Positions 46,813-55,497 of a stretch of DNA of 64,000 bases are shown in pieces (positions within the stretch are counted from its first letter, which is position 1; each line of letters opens with the position of its first letter). This stretch comes from Spirosoma montaniterrae. Its GTDB lineage: Bacteria; Bacteroidota; Bacteroidia; Cytophagales; Spirosomataceae. The notes beneath the pieces were generated by a model. That model ran no database searches. It saw only the letters and a list, made by a program, of their open reading frames with translations, and was not told where the DNA came from. The stretch covers positions 434,001-498,000 of the forward strand of contig NZ_CP014263.1 in NCBI RefSeq assembly GCF_001988955.1, read 5' to 3'. A program made the position numbers and the translations under genes.

Positions 46813-47925
46813 ATGAAAACGAACCGTCGAACCTTTTTCAAACAGGGGGCCGCTGTGGCTACCATAGCCTCTACAGGCGACCTTATGGCAGCTACCCGGT
46901 CAGCCAGGCGCGACCGGCTGGAAGCGAGGGATTCCATGAAAGATTTTGGAATGAAATTCGCGCTGGCTATGTCGCCCGATTCGCCACGGGTGCCGTTGGC
47001 GCAACAAATGGACGTGATGCACGCAGTGTCGGGGGTGCAACGCCAGCCCAATCTGAACCCCTGGGATGCTGACGCCATCAAGGCGACCAAAGAACGCTGG
47101 GACAAACTGGGTATGAAATGGACCGTGGTTGAAGGCCCACCAAGCTTAGGCGAACAAACCAAATTAGCCCTGTCAGGACGCGATGAGGAGATAGCAAATT
47201 TTATCACCTTCATGAAGAACCTGAAAAAACACAGCGACGTAGATGTGATCTGCTATAACTGGATGCCTGTCATAAGCTGGTTCCGGTCGAAGATGGACGC
47301 TCCGGGTCGCGGAGGAGCTTTAGTAACCGCCTTCGATTACGAAGACATCAAGAACAAACCCCTCACCAAATACGGAGAAGTCTCAAAAGACGCGTTGTGG
47401 AATAACCTCACGTATTTTCTGAAAGCCGTTGTGCCCGAAGCGGAAAAAATCGGGATGAATTTATCGCTTCACCCCGACGACCCGCAGGTTGACAGTATCC
47501 AGGGCATTTCCCGCATTATGAACACGGTCGAAAATTTCGATAAGATGCTGAAATTAGTTCCCAGCAAATACAGCGGGCTTACCATGTGCCAGGGTAATTT
47601 CTCGCTGATGGGTGCCGACATTCCAGCCCTCATTCATCGGTGGGGAAAAGCCGGACACATCAACTTTGTCCATTTTCGCAACGTTCAGGGCGGAAAATTC
47701 AAGTTTACCGAAACATTCCACGATGAGGGCCAGATCGACATGTGCAGGGCCATGAAAGCGTATTATGATATTGGTTTTCAGGGGACTATACGCCCAGACC
47801 ATGTACCGACAATGGCCGGGGAAGAAAACACGCGTCCGGGATACATGACCATCGGTACGTTGTTTGCCATCGGATACATGCGGGGTCTGCTGGAATCAAT
47901 TGGCAAAAGCTCTACGCTGCGTTAA
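46813..47925 (+). CDS. Tat-exported mannonate dehydratase-like protein (UxuA family)
   Basis: A 370-residue TIM-barrel protein. The N-terminus MKTNRRTFFKQGAAVATIAS is a twin-arginine signal. UxuA-type segments are visible: VDVICYNWMPVISWFRSKMD, MNLSLHPDDPQVDSIQGISR, LTMCQGNFSLMGADIPALI and INFVHFRNVQGG, followed by PDHVPTMAGEENTRPGYM near the end. Classical UxuA is cytoplasmic and dehydrates D-mannonate; an exported version probably acts on a related sugar acid or uronide in the periplasm. It lies 33 bp after the SusD gene and should belong to that uptake unit. Confidence 0.88.
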   Translation: MKTNRRTFFKQGAAVATIASTGDLMAATRSARRDRLEARDSMKDFGMKFALAMSPDSPRVPLAQQMDVMHAVSGVQRQPNLNPWDADAIKATKERWDKLGMKWTVVEGPPSLGEQTKLALSGRDEEIANFITFMKNLKKHSDVDVICYNWMPVISWFRSKMDAPGRGGALVTAFDYEDIKNKPLTKYGEVSKDALWNNLTYFLKAVVPEAEKIGMNLSLHPDDPQVDSIQGISRIMNTVENFDKMLKLVPSKYSGLTMCQGNFSLMGADIPALIHRWGKAGHINFVHFRNVQGGKFKFTETFHDEGQIDMCRAMKAYYDIGFQGTIRPDHVPTMAGEENTRPGYMTIGTLFAIGYMRGLLESIGKSSTLR

Positions 47926-47971
47926 AACGGTTAGTCTATCAAAAGGCATGGCTGTGAAAAAGAATCTGGCA

Positions 47972-49003
47972 TTACACCAGCCGTACCCACATCGATCCTG
48001 ACAGTACGTCGCCAGGGTTCAGAACGGCTAACCCATCGCCATTGTTGAACGCATCTACGCTGGCCGTTTGTGGTTCAATGGCTATACTGTCGCGCCGACC
48101 GGGGGTGTAACACACTAAATAATTGAGCTTGCCCGCACCCGTTTGTTGCCCTACGATCAGTTTGGCCCCGGTTTTGGTCGATGTCAGTACCGTCTCGGCA
48201 AATGGCTGGCCTACAGCCGGAATACCAGTTGGCTCAACAGCAAAGGGCGTGTCGAGTTCGCGGTCGCGCAATGAGAACGTTTCGGCGTTTTCGAGCGGTT
48301 GTTTGCCCGATGGAAGCATGGAATCGTTTAACGTAATCTGCGACCGGGCGGGTAGCGACAGCGTCAGGTCGTCAATTGGTTCTTCGGTGAACGTAAAATA
48401 CGGATGCCAGCCAAAAGCTGCCGGGCAAGGCGTAGGACCCGTATTCAAGGCAGCATAACTAACGCGCAGCGCACACATCTGGTCATTTTCGACGTGACTA
48501 CCGAGTAGCAGCCGATTGGCTAATGCCAGTTCATAAACCATGGTTAGCGAGAACGGAAACGGATAGCCGACCGTATCGCCCGCGTAGTCGTATCGGAGGG
48601 TAAGCCGGGCATAGTTGGGCGTGGTTTCCTGACTTATAACCGAGAATACGCGGCCATGTACAAACCCATGCAGCGCATTATCGCGGCTCACTTCGTTCAT
48701 TGCCAGCGCATAGTCTTCGCCTTCAAACCGATATATGCCGTGCCGGATTCGGCTCGGAAATGGATACAGCAGCGCACTGGCGTAGCTTTCGTCTGCGAAT
48801 AAAGATTGCGCCGAATCAGGTGCTTTAATCAGGGCGTACACATCATCGTTCCGACGCAGCACCAACCGACGCAGCACGGCTCCGAAGCCCGGAATAATGG
48901 TCGCAAATTCACCCGTTTCGGTATGTTCGAGAACGTACTCAATGAGTGGCTCGGTTTCGTCGGGTAGTGTGCCAAAAGGCTGGGTGGTAATTTGGAATGG
49001 CAT
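47972..49003 (-). CDS. Aldose 1-epimerase family protein
   Basis: A 343-residue beta-sandwich mutarotase. The family residues can be placed: NALHGFVHGRVFSV (substrate His), CPAAFGWHPYFTF (second His) and DSIAIEPQTASVDAFNNG (catalytic Glu). No signal peptide is seen, so it is cytoplasmic. It converges with the UxuA-like gene with a 46-bp gap in which I see no clear terminator, and lies 59 bp after the TIGR02757 gene. Confidence 0.92.
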   Translation of the reverse strand: MPFQITTQPFGTLPDETEPLIEYVLEHTETGEFATIIPGFGAVLRRLVLRRNDDVYALIKAPDSAQSLFADESYASALLYPFPSRIRHGIYRFEGEDYALAMNEVSRDNALHGFVHGRVFSVISQETTPNYARLTLRYDYAGDTVGYPFPFSLTMVYELALANRLLLGSHVENDQMCALRVSYAALNTGPTPCPAAFGWHPYFTFTEEPIDDLTLSLPARSQITLNDSMLPSGKQPLENAETFSLRDRELDTPFAVEPTGIPAVGQPFAETVLTSTKTGAKLIVGQQTGAGKLNYLVCYTPGRRDSIAIEPQTASVDAFNNGDGLAVLNPGDVLSGSMWVRLV

Positions 49004-49062
49004 GAGTCTGAACCAGGATTTAATAGATTTATCAGATTTGCCGTGATTTTGTTTTTAGAATT

Positions 49063-49845
49063 TCACATTTCCCCGTCAACGCCCAGCCCGAAGAGGGCGA
49101 AATCGTATCGAACGGGGTCGGCTGAGTCGAACTGCCGTAGGGTCTCCGTGAGTTCGAGGGCGGCTTTCCAGTCGGTTTGTGGCCGGTTGAGCAAGCCTAA
49201 CCTACGGGCCACGCGGTTTACGTGTACATCGATAGGCATGATGAGTTTATGGGGTTGCAGGCGCGTCCACAAACCAAAGTCAACGCCCCGGTTGTCTTGT
49301 CGAACCATCCAGCGCAGAAACATCAGCAACCGCTTACAGGATGAATTACGGGCGGGCGTGGCAATGTGTTTCCGCGTTCGCTCCGGAAAAAATGGATCAC
49401 AGCAAAACCGGTCGTGAAAGTTAATAAGAGCCTGCTCAACCGTGTCGCCCGCAAACGCATCTTCGAGCGAATCGTGTTGTTGGTAGTAGTTGTGAAAGAA
49501 ATGCAGGAAATAGAGTGCGTCGGTCGCGTTGAAGGTGCGGTGTTTAAAAGCAAGAAACCGTTTCAGATCGCTTTCCTGATGATTTCGCACGAAGTCGTAG
49601 GGCGCAGCGTCCATCAGGTCGATGAGTTCGTTTGCCTTTTTCAGGATTACGGGCCGTTGACCCCAGGCCAATACTGCCGCCCAGAACCCCATGATTTCAA
49701 TATCCTGCCGACGCGTGAAGCGGTGCGGGATGCTAATAGGGTCGTGTTCAATGAATGAAGGCTGATTGTACTGATCAGCCTTCGCATCTAAAAACTCTTT
49801 CACCGATTGCTGAGAGACGTCTTCGCCCGATATGTACTTCATCAT
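49063..49845 (-). CDS. TIGR02757 (DUF2400) family protein
   Basis: A 260-residue protein of unknown function found across Bacteroidota. Family features: YNQPSFIEHDPISIPHRFTR, EIMGFWAAVLAWGQRPVILK, CKRLLMFLRWMVRQDNRGVDF and IMPIDVHVNRVARRLGLLNR, the last resembling the helix-hairpin-helix/base-excision region of DNA glycosylases such as Ogg/EndoIII. A DNA-repair role is possible but unproven. Its ATG at 49845 directly follows the stop of the small membrane protein gene. Confidence 0.88.
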   Translation of the reverse strand: MMKYISGEDVSQQSVKEFLDAKADQYNQPSFIEHDPISIPHRFTRRQDIEIMGFWAAVLAWGQRPVILKKANELIDLMDAAPYDFVRNHQESDLKRFLAFKHRTFNATDALYFLHFFHNYYQQHDSLEDAFAGDTVEQALINFHDRFCCDPFFPERTRKHIATPARNSSCKRLLMFLRWMVRQDNRGVDFGLWTRLQPHKLIMPIDVHVNRVARRLGLLNRPQTDWKAALELTETLRQFDSADPVRYDFALFGLGVDGEM

Positions 49846-50058
49846 TCATCGGCTTTTTCCGCCACTCGCTACCCAGGCAGCCGCTTTGGAGATGGCCGAA
49901 AACGCAGCCAGTGCTATCGACATCACTAACGTGAATACGGCAATGAATGGATAGGCCAGCGTAAACATAATGCTGAACGTGACGTAGCCGGGCGAGGCTC
50001 TCATCTGGGCATCACGCTTGCGGTGCCGACGGGCAATGCGCTCTTCTTTGGTTTCCAT
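49846..50058 (-). CDS. Small single-pass membrane protein, unknown function
   Basis: A 70-residue protein: a highly charged N-terminus (METKEERIARRHRKRDAQMR) followed by a long hydrophobic stretch (VTFSIMFTLAYPFIAVFTLV and on to AALAAFSAI-like residues) that makes one or two membrane helices. I do not recognise a family. Its start follows the LysM gene stop with no gap and its stop touches the next start, so it is translated as part of the same operon. Confidence 0.7.
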   Translation of the reverse strand: METKEERIARRHRKRDAQMRASPGYVTFSIMFTLAYPFIAVFTLVMSIALAAFSAISKAAAWVASGGKSR

Positions 50059-51186
50059 CTACTTCACAATATAACTCACCTCTGCCCGGAAACGCCGGTC
50101 TTCGGGCGAAAGTTTCGCGAACGCCTGTTCTGAGAGCTTAATCAGGATTTTGTCATTAATACCCGTATTGGGCAGCCGGCCAATCACTTTTACCCATAAA
50201 CTCTGGTTATTGAACTCGTTCCGAACCTGCACCAGCGTGCCAATAGGGGCCGTGCGGTGCAGGGCTAAATACTTGCCCGACCCATCGCTCCCCTCGATCA
50301 TTTCGGCCACGCCACTGTCCGAAATCCGGCGTCCGCGCGTTGGCATAGGGGCATCGTTGCCGGGGCGGGGGAGTTCAATTTCTTCGACGGGTTTATCACC
50401 TGGTTTCGCGCTGGCGGTGGGCTGGTTCTCAGTCCGGCGTGAATCGGGTGGGGTAGGGGCGCGTTCCGGTTTGGACTCGCTGGTAGAGGCCGGGCGGGTG
50501 GCAGGCGCATCGGGTCGGCGGGCGGGCGTATCGGTAGGTTTGGCCGATGTGCCGGGTACTGGTGTCGATGGTACGCGGGCCTGATACGCCTTTTCTGAAA
50601 CAATCAACGCCTGGCCAATCAGCACATTATCGCCGGGGAGGTTGTTCCACCGGCGCAAATCGGCCTGCGACACCCCGTATCGCACAGCCAGACTATACAG
50701 CGTTTGCCCGGCTTCGACCACGTGAATACCCGACCGGGCCGGGTCGTCGGTTTTGCGGGCGTCGTTGCCGGGGCGGGTGGTGGGTGGCGTTCCGGTTTTT
50801 TCGACAGCTACCTTTTCGTCGCGCTTCTGCTCTTTTTCCTGCTTCTTAATTGCCTTATCGATAGCTTTCGCTTCTTTGCGGGTCAAGACCTCATCGGGCA
50901 GCGGAATCCGCACAACCTGGTCATACTGCACGGCATCTTTCAAATCGGGGTTGGCGGCTTTGATCTCGGCCACCGACCGTTTGTAGCGACGGGCAATGGC
51001 AAAAAGCGTTTGCCCTTCATCGACGCGGTGAATAATAAACCGCTTCCCATCTTTTTTCTCAACACCTACCGAATCGGCAGGGGAGGTAGTGGTAAAGGGC
51101 GAAGGGATTAGGGCAAATGCGGTACTACTGCCGGTGAAGGCAATTAGCAGTGCTATTGACGAAAGACGAATAAAATGAGTATTCAT
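50059..51186 (-). CDS. LysM-repeat envelope protein with RlpA-like C-terminal domain
   Basis: A 375-residue exported protein with signal peptide (MNTHFIRLSSIALLIAFTGS, cleaved near AFA). It has two LysM peptidoglycan-binding domains, at about 50-97 (IHRVDEGQTLFAIARRYKRS) and about 150-197 (GIHVVEAGQTLYSLAVRYGV), and between and after them a Lys/Glu-rich linker and a long Pro/Thr/Arg-rich linker. The last 85 residues (APIGTLVQVRNEFNNQSLWV KVIGRLP pattern) look like a double-psi beta-barrel as in RlpA. It probably binds and perhaps remodels cell wall glycan. It is the first gene of a minus-strand operon. Confidence 0.88.
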   Translation of the reverse strand: MNTHFIRLSSIALLIAFTGSSTAFALIPSPFTTTSPADSVGVEKKDGKRFIIHRVDEGQTLFAIARRYKRSVAEIKAANPDLKDAVQYDQVVRIPLPDEVLTRKEAKAIDKAIKKQEKEQKRDEKVAVEKTGTPPTTRPGNDARKTDDPARSGIHVVEAGQTLYSLAVRYGVSQADLRRWNNLPGDNVLIGQALIVSEKAYQARVPSTPVPGTSAKPTDTPARRPDAPATRPASTSESKPERAPTPPDSRRTENQPTASAKPGDKPVEEIELPRPGNDAPMPTRGRRISDSGVAEMIEGSDGSGKYLALHRTAPIGTLVQVRNEFNNQSLWVKVIGRLPNTGINDKILIKLSEQAFAKLSPEDRRFRAEVSYIVK

Positions 51187-51593
51187 GGGTTGGGTGCCGC
51201 TATTAGGCTATTCGTGGATGTTGCGCGGCATGGTTTGTAAAATTAACGCAAAAAAATGGCTGTTGTCGTATGCAGGTATCGAATTGTAGCAATGAAATCC
51301 TAAACAGGTTTCATGAATCGGCGGGCATCCGATGCTCTGGCAAACAACGCAAACCCAAATGTGACTACCACCACCGCTCTATAAACCTGTACTATTGTGT
51401 GAATATAGTAGCATTGCATATTGTTGATTATGGTGTAAATGTGAATCAATTGATTGTCAACGTATTGCAATTATACAATTATATAAACAATATAAGTACA
51501 TATAATCATGTAGAAAATATATTGAATTTTACTTGACATTTAGTAAGTGAACGGGTAATCTTGTCGTCTAAACCAACTAATCGATACAATGAG
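51187..51593. other. AT-rich divergent intergenic region
   Basis: This 407-bp gap separates the minus-strand LysM operon from the plus-strand lipoprotein gene. The right half is strongly AT-rich (for example AATTATACAATTATATAAAC near 51471) and should contain the divergent promoters. An open frame at 51270-51536 has the composition of AT-rich noncoding DNA and no recognisable domain, so I do not call it a gene. No hairpin of note is seen. Confidence 0.5.
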
Positions 51594-52073
51594 ATGAAAC
51601 CAAATCAACTGTTTCGTATGGCCGTAGTGGGCGTACTATGGCTGAGCATGGGTGTCGGGTGCCGTAAAGAGGAGCCGGATATTGACGCCCCCGTTTTCCC
51701 TCTGGTCTGCAACGACGGCACCTGCTGCCTGGCGCAACCGGGCCGCAGCTACTACCATGTGGCCGATGTCAATGGAGCGGAAATGAATATCAGGGGAGGC
51801 CTGTCTCCCGGTGTCCACTTTAAAGAACTTCAGCCTCAAAAGTTTAACACCACACTACCTGTTCAAAACGAAAAGGCGTATATGAAGGTCATGGAGATCT
51901 GCAAGTTGAGCCTGAAGAATGCGGGTGGCGTGCCTCTTGTGCCCTGGGATGAACCCGTGACTACTTTTCCCTACCGGGTATGGGGCAAGATATATAATGA
52001 CCCCAACTTTGCCACCTGGGACGCCAAACCAGTGAACTACCTCTATATCGACCGCATCGAAGTCATCAAGTGA
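51594..52073 (+). CDS. Small lipoprotein of unknown function
   Basis: A 159-residue protein from the ATG at 51594 (MKPNQLFRMAVVGVLWLSMG) with lipobox MGVGC followed by RKEEPDIDAPVFPLVCNDGT. Two further Cys (CCLAQ) could form a disulfide. The body ends PVNYLYIDRIEVIK, a beta-rich pattern. I do not recognise a family. It is followed after 45 bp by the M4 protease gene in the same direction, so the two may be co-expressed. Confidence 0.75.
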   Translation: MKPNQLFRMAVVGVLWLSMGVGCRKEEPDIDAPVFPLVCNDGTCCLAQPGRSYYHVADVNGAEMNIRGGLSPGVHFKELQPQKFNTTLPVQNEKAYMKVMEICKLSLKNAGGVPLVPWDEPVTTFPYRVWGKIYNDPNFATWDAKPVNYLYIDRIEVIK

Positions 52074-52118
52074 GGGCATGGTTGCCCTGTTTCTTACCAC
52101 CGTAGCTAAACCTTGTTT

Positions 52119-55100
52119 ATGAACCGTTTTACTGCCCCCTTGCTGCTGGGGCTGCTGTGCTGTTTTGTCAGCACCGCCACCATTGCCCAGAATAAGTTCA
52201 AACCCAAATACCTGCGCGAGAACGACAAAACGCTGCTCAACCTGACCAGTTATGCTTCCGACAATGGCTGGCTCGACTTTAAACAGGATGCTCAAACCGA
52301 AGCTATTGACCCCGACGCTTTCCTCAACCGCTTTGGTAACAAACTCGGCGTCGGCAATGGCTACCACCTGAAGCCGACAAAAGATGAAACCGATTTCCGG
52401 GAAATTCGCCATCAGACGTTCCAGCTCTACTACAAAAACATCAAAGTCGAGGGTGTCGAGTATACGCTTCACTCGCGCCATAAGCGGCTGCGAACCGCCC
52501 ACGGGCGCATCATCGAGGGCCTGTCGACAGACGTGAGTAAGCCCATGCCCGAACGCAAAGCGTTGGAGATTGCCCTGGCCGACCTCAACATCAATGCAGA
52601 TGAGCTGAAAGGGCGCGATATGCCCAAAGGCGAATTGGTGCTGATTAGCACCGATGAAGCCCTGTCGGCGCAAAACGTCAAACTCTGCTATGCATTCGAT
52701 ATGCGGATAGCGGGATTGAAAAACAAAGCCGCCAAAGCCAGCGAACCGCAGCGGATTTACGTCGATGCCAGCACGGGGGAGGTGGTTCAGCGGGCCGCGC
52801 TGAGCAGTCAGTGTTTTAACCCGGCTCATCAGCATCAACCGGCCCTGTTGCCGTTGCGTCCGCATTTGGCTCTGCCTGGAACCGGCAATTCGTTGGTGGC
52901 TCAACCGATGGTAGCGTCTACCTTCACGCCTTTTTCGGTAAACAACAACCGGTACTTTGGCGCACAGGGGGTAGGCAACTTCGAGACCGAACCTGTTTCT
53001 ACCTCCGCCGGACAGCAATACCGGCTGTCGCTGCCCGGCACCAATCTGCGGGTGCGCGATGCCTACGGAGCTGTACCCGGTCCTGCCACAACCAATATGG
53101 AATTATGGCAAAACGGACGGGACATTTTCAATCCCACCCCCCATTGGGGAACCAATCATCAGGTGGGTACAATGGCTCTTTGGCTCACACAACGCATTTA
53201 TCCCTTCTACGAGCAAATAGATCAGCAACAGCGCGGAATAGACCGCAATGGACAGTATCCATTAGTGGTGATTAACATAAATGACACTCGTGCCAGTTGG
53301 GACAACATTGCCGCAATAGGGTTCGGTCAATCGAATAATGTACACTACGTAACGGCTGATATTCTGGGGCATGAATACACGCATGCCGTAACCCAAAATA
53401 ACAGCAACTTAGGAACAGGAGCAGAATATAAGCGTGAACCGGGTGCACTTAACGAATCGGTGGCCGATATTTTTGGCACGGCTTTCGAGCGGTATTTGTT
53501 TCCCGATGGCAACCAAACAAATCCTTCCAACTGGAACTGGACTTTAGGCGAAGATGGGCAGGGCGCATTTACTCAGCGCAGCATGGCTAACCCCGAAGCC
53601 TTTAGGCAACCAAGTCGATATGGCGCTGTTGATCCTAACTGGTTTCCGGCTAACCAAGCAGTGTCTTGCAACTCATTGAATAATCTATGCGGTGTTCACA
53701 TTAATAGTGGGGTTATGAACAAGTGGTTTCATACGCTCTGTACGGGGCAGTTCCCGGCAGGTACGCATGCTATGAATGCCATTGCCTTCGACGATGCCAT
53801 CAAGATTGTGTACCGGGCCGTTCGCCACTATACCCACAGCACCTCCAACTACGCCGATATGCGCGATGCTACGGCATCAGCCGCTCGTGATTTGTTCTTT
53901 AGCTGCTCGCCCCAGCACCGGGCCGTGGTCGAAGCCTGGCGGCTGGCAAACCTGCCCTCGCCCCACCGCTGCGATCCGGGCTGTGATTTCGATGTGTCGC
54001 CCAATGTGGTGAGCAATGCCGGATGCAATCAGGCCATTACGCTCAATGCTACGTGCAGCAGTCCGCTGGCGTGGCCGTGTTCGGGGCTAAGTTTTTCGTA
54101 TAGTGGCCCAAACGTTCCCTACAATTCGGGAGGAGCCGCCTTCAACGTAACCACACCTTCCAGCAGCGGCCACTATCGGTACACGGTAAAACTCGCAAAA
54201 CCCGGTTGTTATACCCCCGAAAAAACGTTTCACGTCAGTGTTAACTGTCTCTCGTCGGGGTTGTGCGATTTCGGCAGCGACCCGCGCTACGTGGGTACGT
54301 GGTACGGCCTGACGGTACAGATTCGCCACATTAACGGCAAAAACGTGCTGGTTACGGCCATTACCGGCTCCAACCCGGACAAATATTACCCCCGTGGCGA
54401 CAACTTCTGGGGCAGTTTCTCGCTCGATCCTAACGCGGCCAACTTGCAGGGCTGTTTGAACGCGGGCAGCACGGGCTGGGGTGGGTTGAGCCTGCCGGGT
54501 GGTCTGACGCCCCCACCGGGTTATTCACAGGGTACAGAAGCCGACGGTGCGGTGTACTTCGTAGCCAATGGTGGCCCACCGCCAGCCAATCCCTGCGACT
54601 TCAGCCAGCCCCGGCACGTAGGCACTTGGAATGGTCTGAATGTGCAAATTCGGCAGTTTCCCAATAACAAGCGGGCACTGGTAACGGCAGAACCCAATTC
54701 GTCAAATGATAAATACTACCCGCGTGGCGATAATTTCTGGGACAACTTCACCAAAACCAGCGATGCGGAGCAGTATCGGGCCTGCCTGAATGCAGGCAAC
54801 ACGGGCTGGTGGGGTATGTCGTTCCCCAGCATTAGCCCGCCCGGCGGGTATCAGCAGGGCAATGCACCCGACGGGGCTATTTTCTTCTCGACCAACGGTC
54901 TTCGCAAAGCGGCCTCTGCCGGGCCAACGCCCGAAAACGTGTCGTTGGTAACGGTTCGGCCTAATCCGGCCCAAACTGTCATCACGGTGGGGTTTGTGCT
55001 GGCCGAAGCGCAACGGGTGTCGATGCAGTTGCTCGATTTGCAGGGCCGGACCGTAAAGCAACAAAGTCATGCGGGCGTAGCAGGTATGAACGAGCCAGTG

Positions 55101-55190
55101 CTGAACATTGCCAGTCTGCCAGCGGGTCAATACATGCTGGAGGTGCGGTTGGGCACTGAACGCATTATGCAGAAAGTGATTAAGGAATAA
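52119..55190 (+). CDS. M4-family (thermolysin-like) metallopeptidase, T9SS cargo
   Basis: A 1023-residue secreted protease from the ATG at 52119. Parts in order: signal peptide (to about 24), FTP/PepSY propeptide (about 50-225; GVEYTLHSRHKRLRTAHGRI), M4 catalytic domain with zinc motif H418-EYTH (DILGHEYTHAVTQ), GALNESVADIFG (third ligand Glu) and CGVHINSGVMNKWFH, an Ig-like segment (about 625-710), two copies of a Cys-bounded module of about 82 residues (from residues 716 and 826; RHVGTWNGLNVQIR, KYYPRGDNFWDNF, CLNAGNTGW), and a type A T9SS sorting domain (VRPNPAQTVITVGF ... LPAGQYMLEVRLG). It should digest external protein. Confidence 0.94.
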   Translation: MNRFTAPLLLGLLCCFVSTATIAQNKFKPKYLRENDKTLLNLTSYASDNGWLDFKQDAQTEAIDPDAFLNRFGNKLGVGNGYHLKPTKDETDFREIRHQTFQLYYKNIKVEGVEYTLHSRHKRLRTAHGRIIEGLSTDVSKPMPERKALEIALADLNINADELKGRDMPKGELVLISTDEALSAQNVKLCYAFDMRIAGLKNKAAKASEPQRIYVDASTGEVVQRAALSSQCFNPAHQHQPALLPLRPHLALPGTGNSLVAQPMVASTFTPFSVNNNRYFGAQGVGNFETEPVSTSAGQQYRLSLPGTNLRVRDAYGAVPGPATTNMELWQNGRDIFNPTPHWGTNHQVGTMALWLTQRIYPFYEQIDQQQRGIDRNGQYPLVVININDTRASWDNIAAIGFGQSNNVHYVTADILGHEYTHAVTQNNSNLGTGAEYKREPGALNESVADIFGTAFERYLFPDGNQTNPSNWNWTLGEDGQGAFTQRSMANPEAFRQPSRYGAVDPNWFPANQAVSCNSLNNLCGVHINSGVMNKWFHTLCTGQFPAGTHAMNAIAFDDAIKIVYRAVRHYTHSTSNYADMRDATASAARDLFFSCSPQHRAVVEAWRLANLPSPHRCDPGCDFDVSPNVVSNAGCNQAITLNATCSSPLAWPCSGLSFSYSGPNVPYNSGGAAFNVTTPSSSGHYRYTVKLAKPGCYTPEKTFHVSVNCLSSGLCDFGSDPRYVGTWYGLTVQIRHINGKNVLVTAITGSNPDKYYPRGDNFWGSFSLDPNAANLQGCLNAGSTGWGGLSLPGGLTPPPGYSQGTEADGAVYFVANGGPPPANPCDFSQPRHVGTWNGLNVQIRQFPNNKRALVTAEPNSSNDKYYPRGDNFWDNFTKTSDAEQYRACLNAGNTGWWGMSFPSISPPGGYQQGNAPDGAIFFSTNGLRKAASAGPTPENVSLVTVRPNPAQTVITVGFVLAEAQRVSMQLLDLQGRTVKQQSHAGVAGMNEPVLNIASLPAGQYMLEVRLGTERIMQKVIKE

Positions 55191-55202
55191 CGATTTCTTT
55201 CT

Positions 55203-55246
55203 ACAAATGCCCAACCCGGCCTCAGGTGGCTGGGTTGGGCGTTTGT
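55203..55246 (+). terminator. Hairpin after the M4 protease gene
   Basis: The arms ACAAATGCCCAACCCGGCC (55203-55221) and GGCTGGGTTGGGCGTTTGT (55228-55246) pair over about 19 bp with two mismatches around the loop TCAGGT. It starts 12 bp after the protease stop codon and is a likely transcription end, though it lacks a clear T-run. Confidence 0.7.
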
Positions 55247-55351
55247 ATGCTGTGTTAAAGTATCATAAAAATCGTCCTTACTTCGAGTGCAGCGAACCAC
55301 CTGAACACAAACGGTCGTTGAGAAGTTAAATCCGAACCAGAACGCTGGCCC

Positions 55352-55478
55352 GGCAGGATTAGCCAGGATTGACAAGATTACCACAAGATTCTACGCTGCG
55401 CTTAGTTGATTCTGTAAAACAAGCGAAGCGCATAAATCCTGTTCAATCTTGTAAATCCTGATTAATCCTGGTTCAGAA
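55352..55478. repeat. Clustered AATCCTG-type heptamers, inverted halves
   Basis: The left half has GGCAGGATTAGCCAGGATTG then CAAGATTACCACAAGATT; the right half has AAATCCTGTTCAATCTTGTA then AATCCTGATTAATCCTGG. The halves are complementary and could fold into a long imperfect stem with the CTGCGCTT/AAGCGAAGCG pair in between. It occupies most of the 307-bp gap between the M4 protease and porX and ends 20 bp before the porX start. It looks like a dispersed short repeat element; no gene is seen in it. Confidence 0.55.
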
Positions 55479-55497
55479 TTCCATTAACTTGACACAT

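Noticed and set aside
51270..51536. 88-residue plus-strand frame in the AT-rich gap
   Set aside because: Asn/Tyr/Ile-rich composition follows from AT-rich DNA; there is no domain and no conserved-looking start.
54290..54306. GTGGGTACGTGGTAC, half-match to the LacI-type palindrome
   Set aside because: Only one arm matches and it lies inside the M4 protease coding region.
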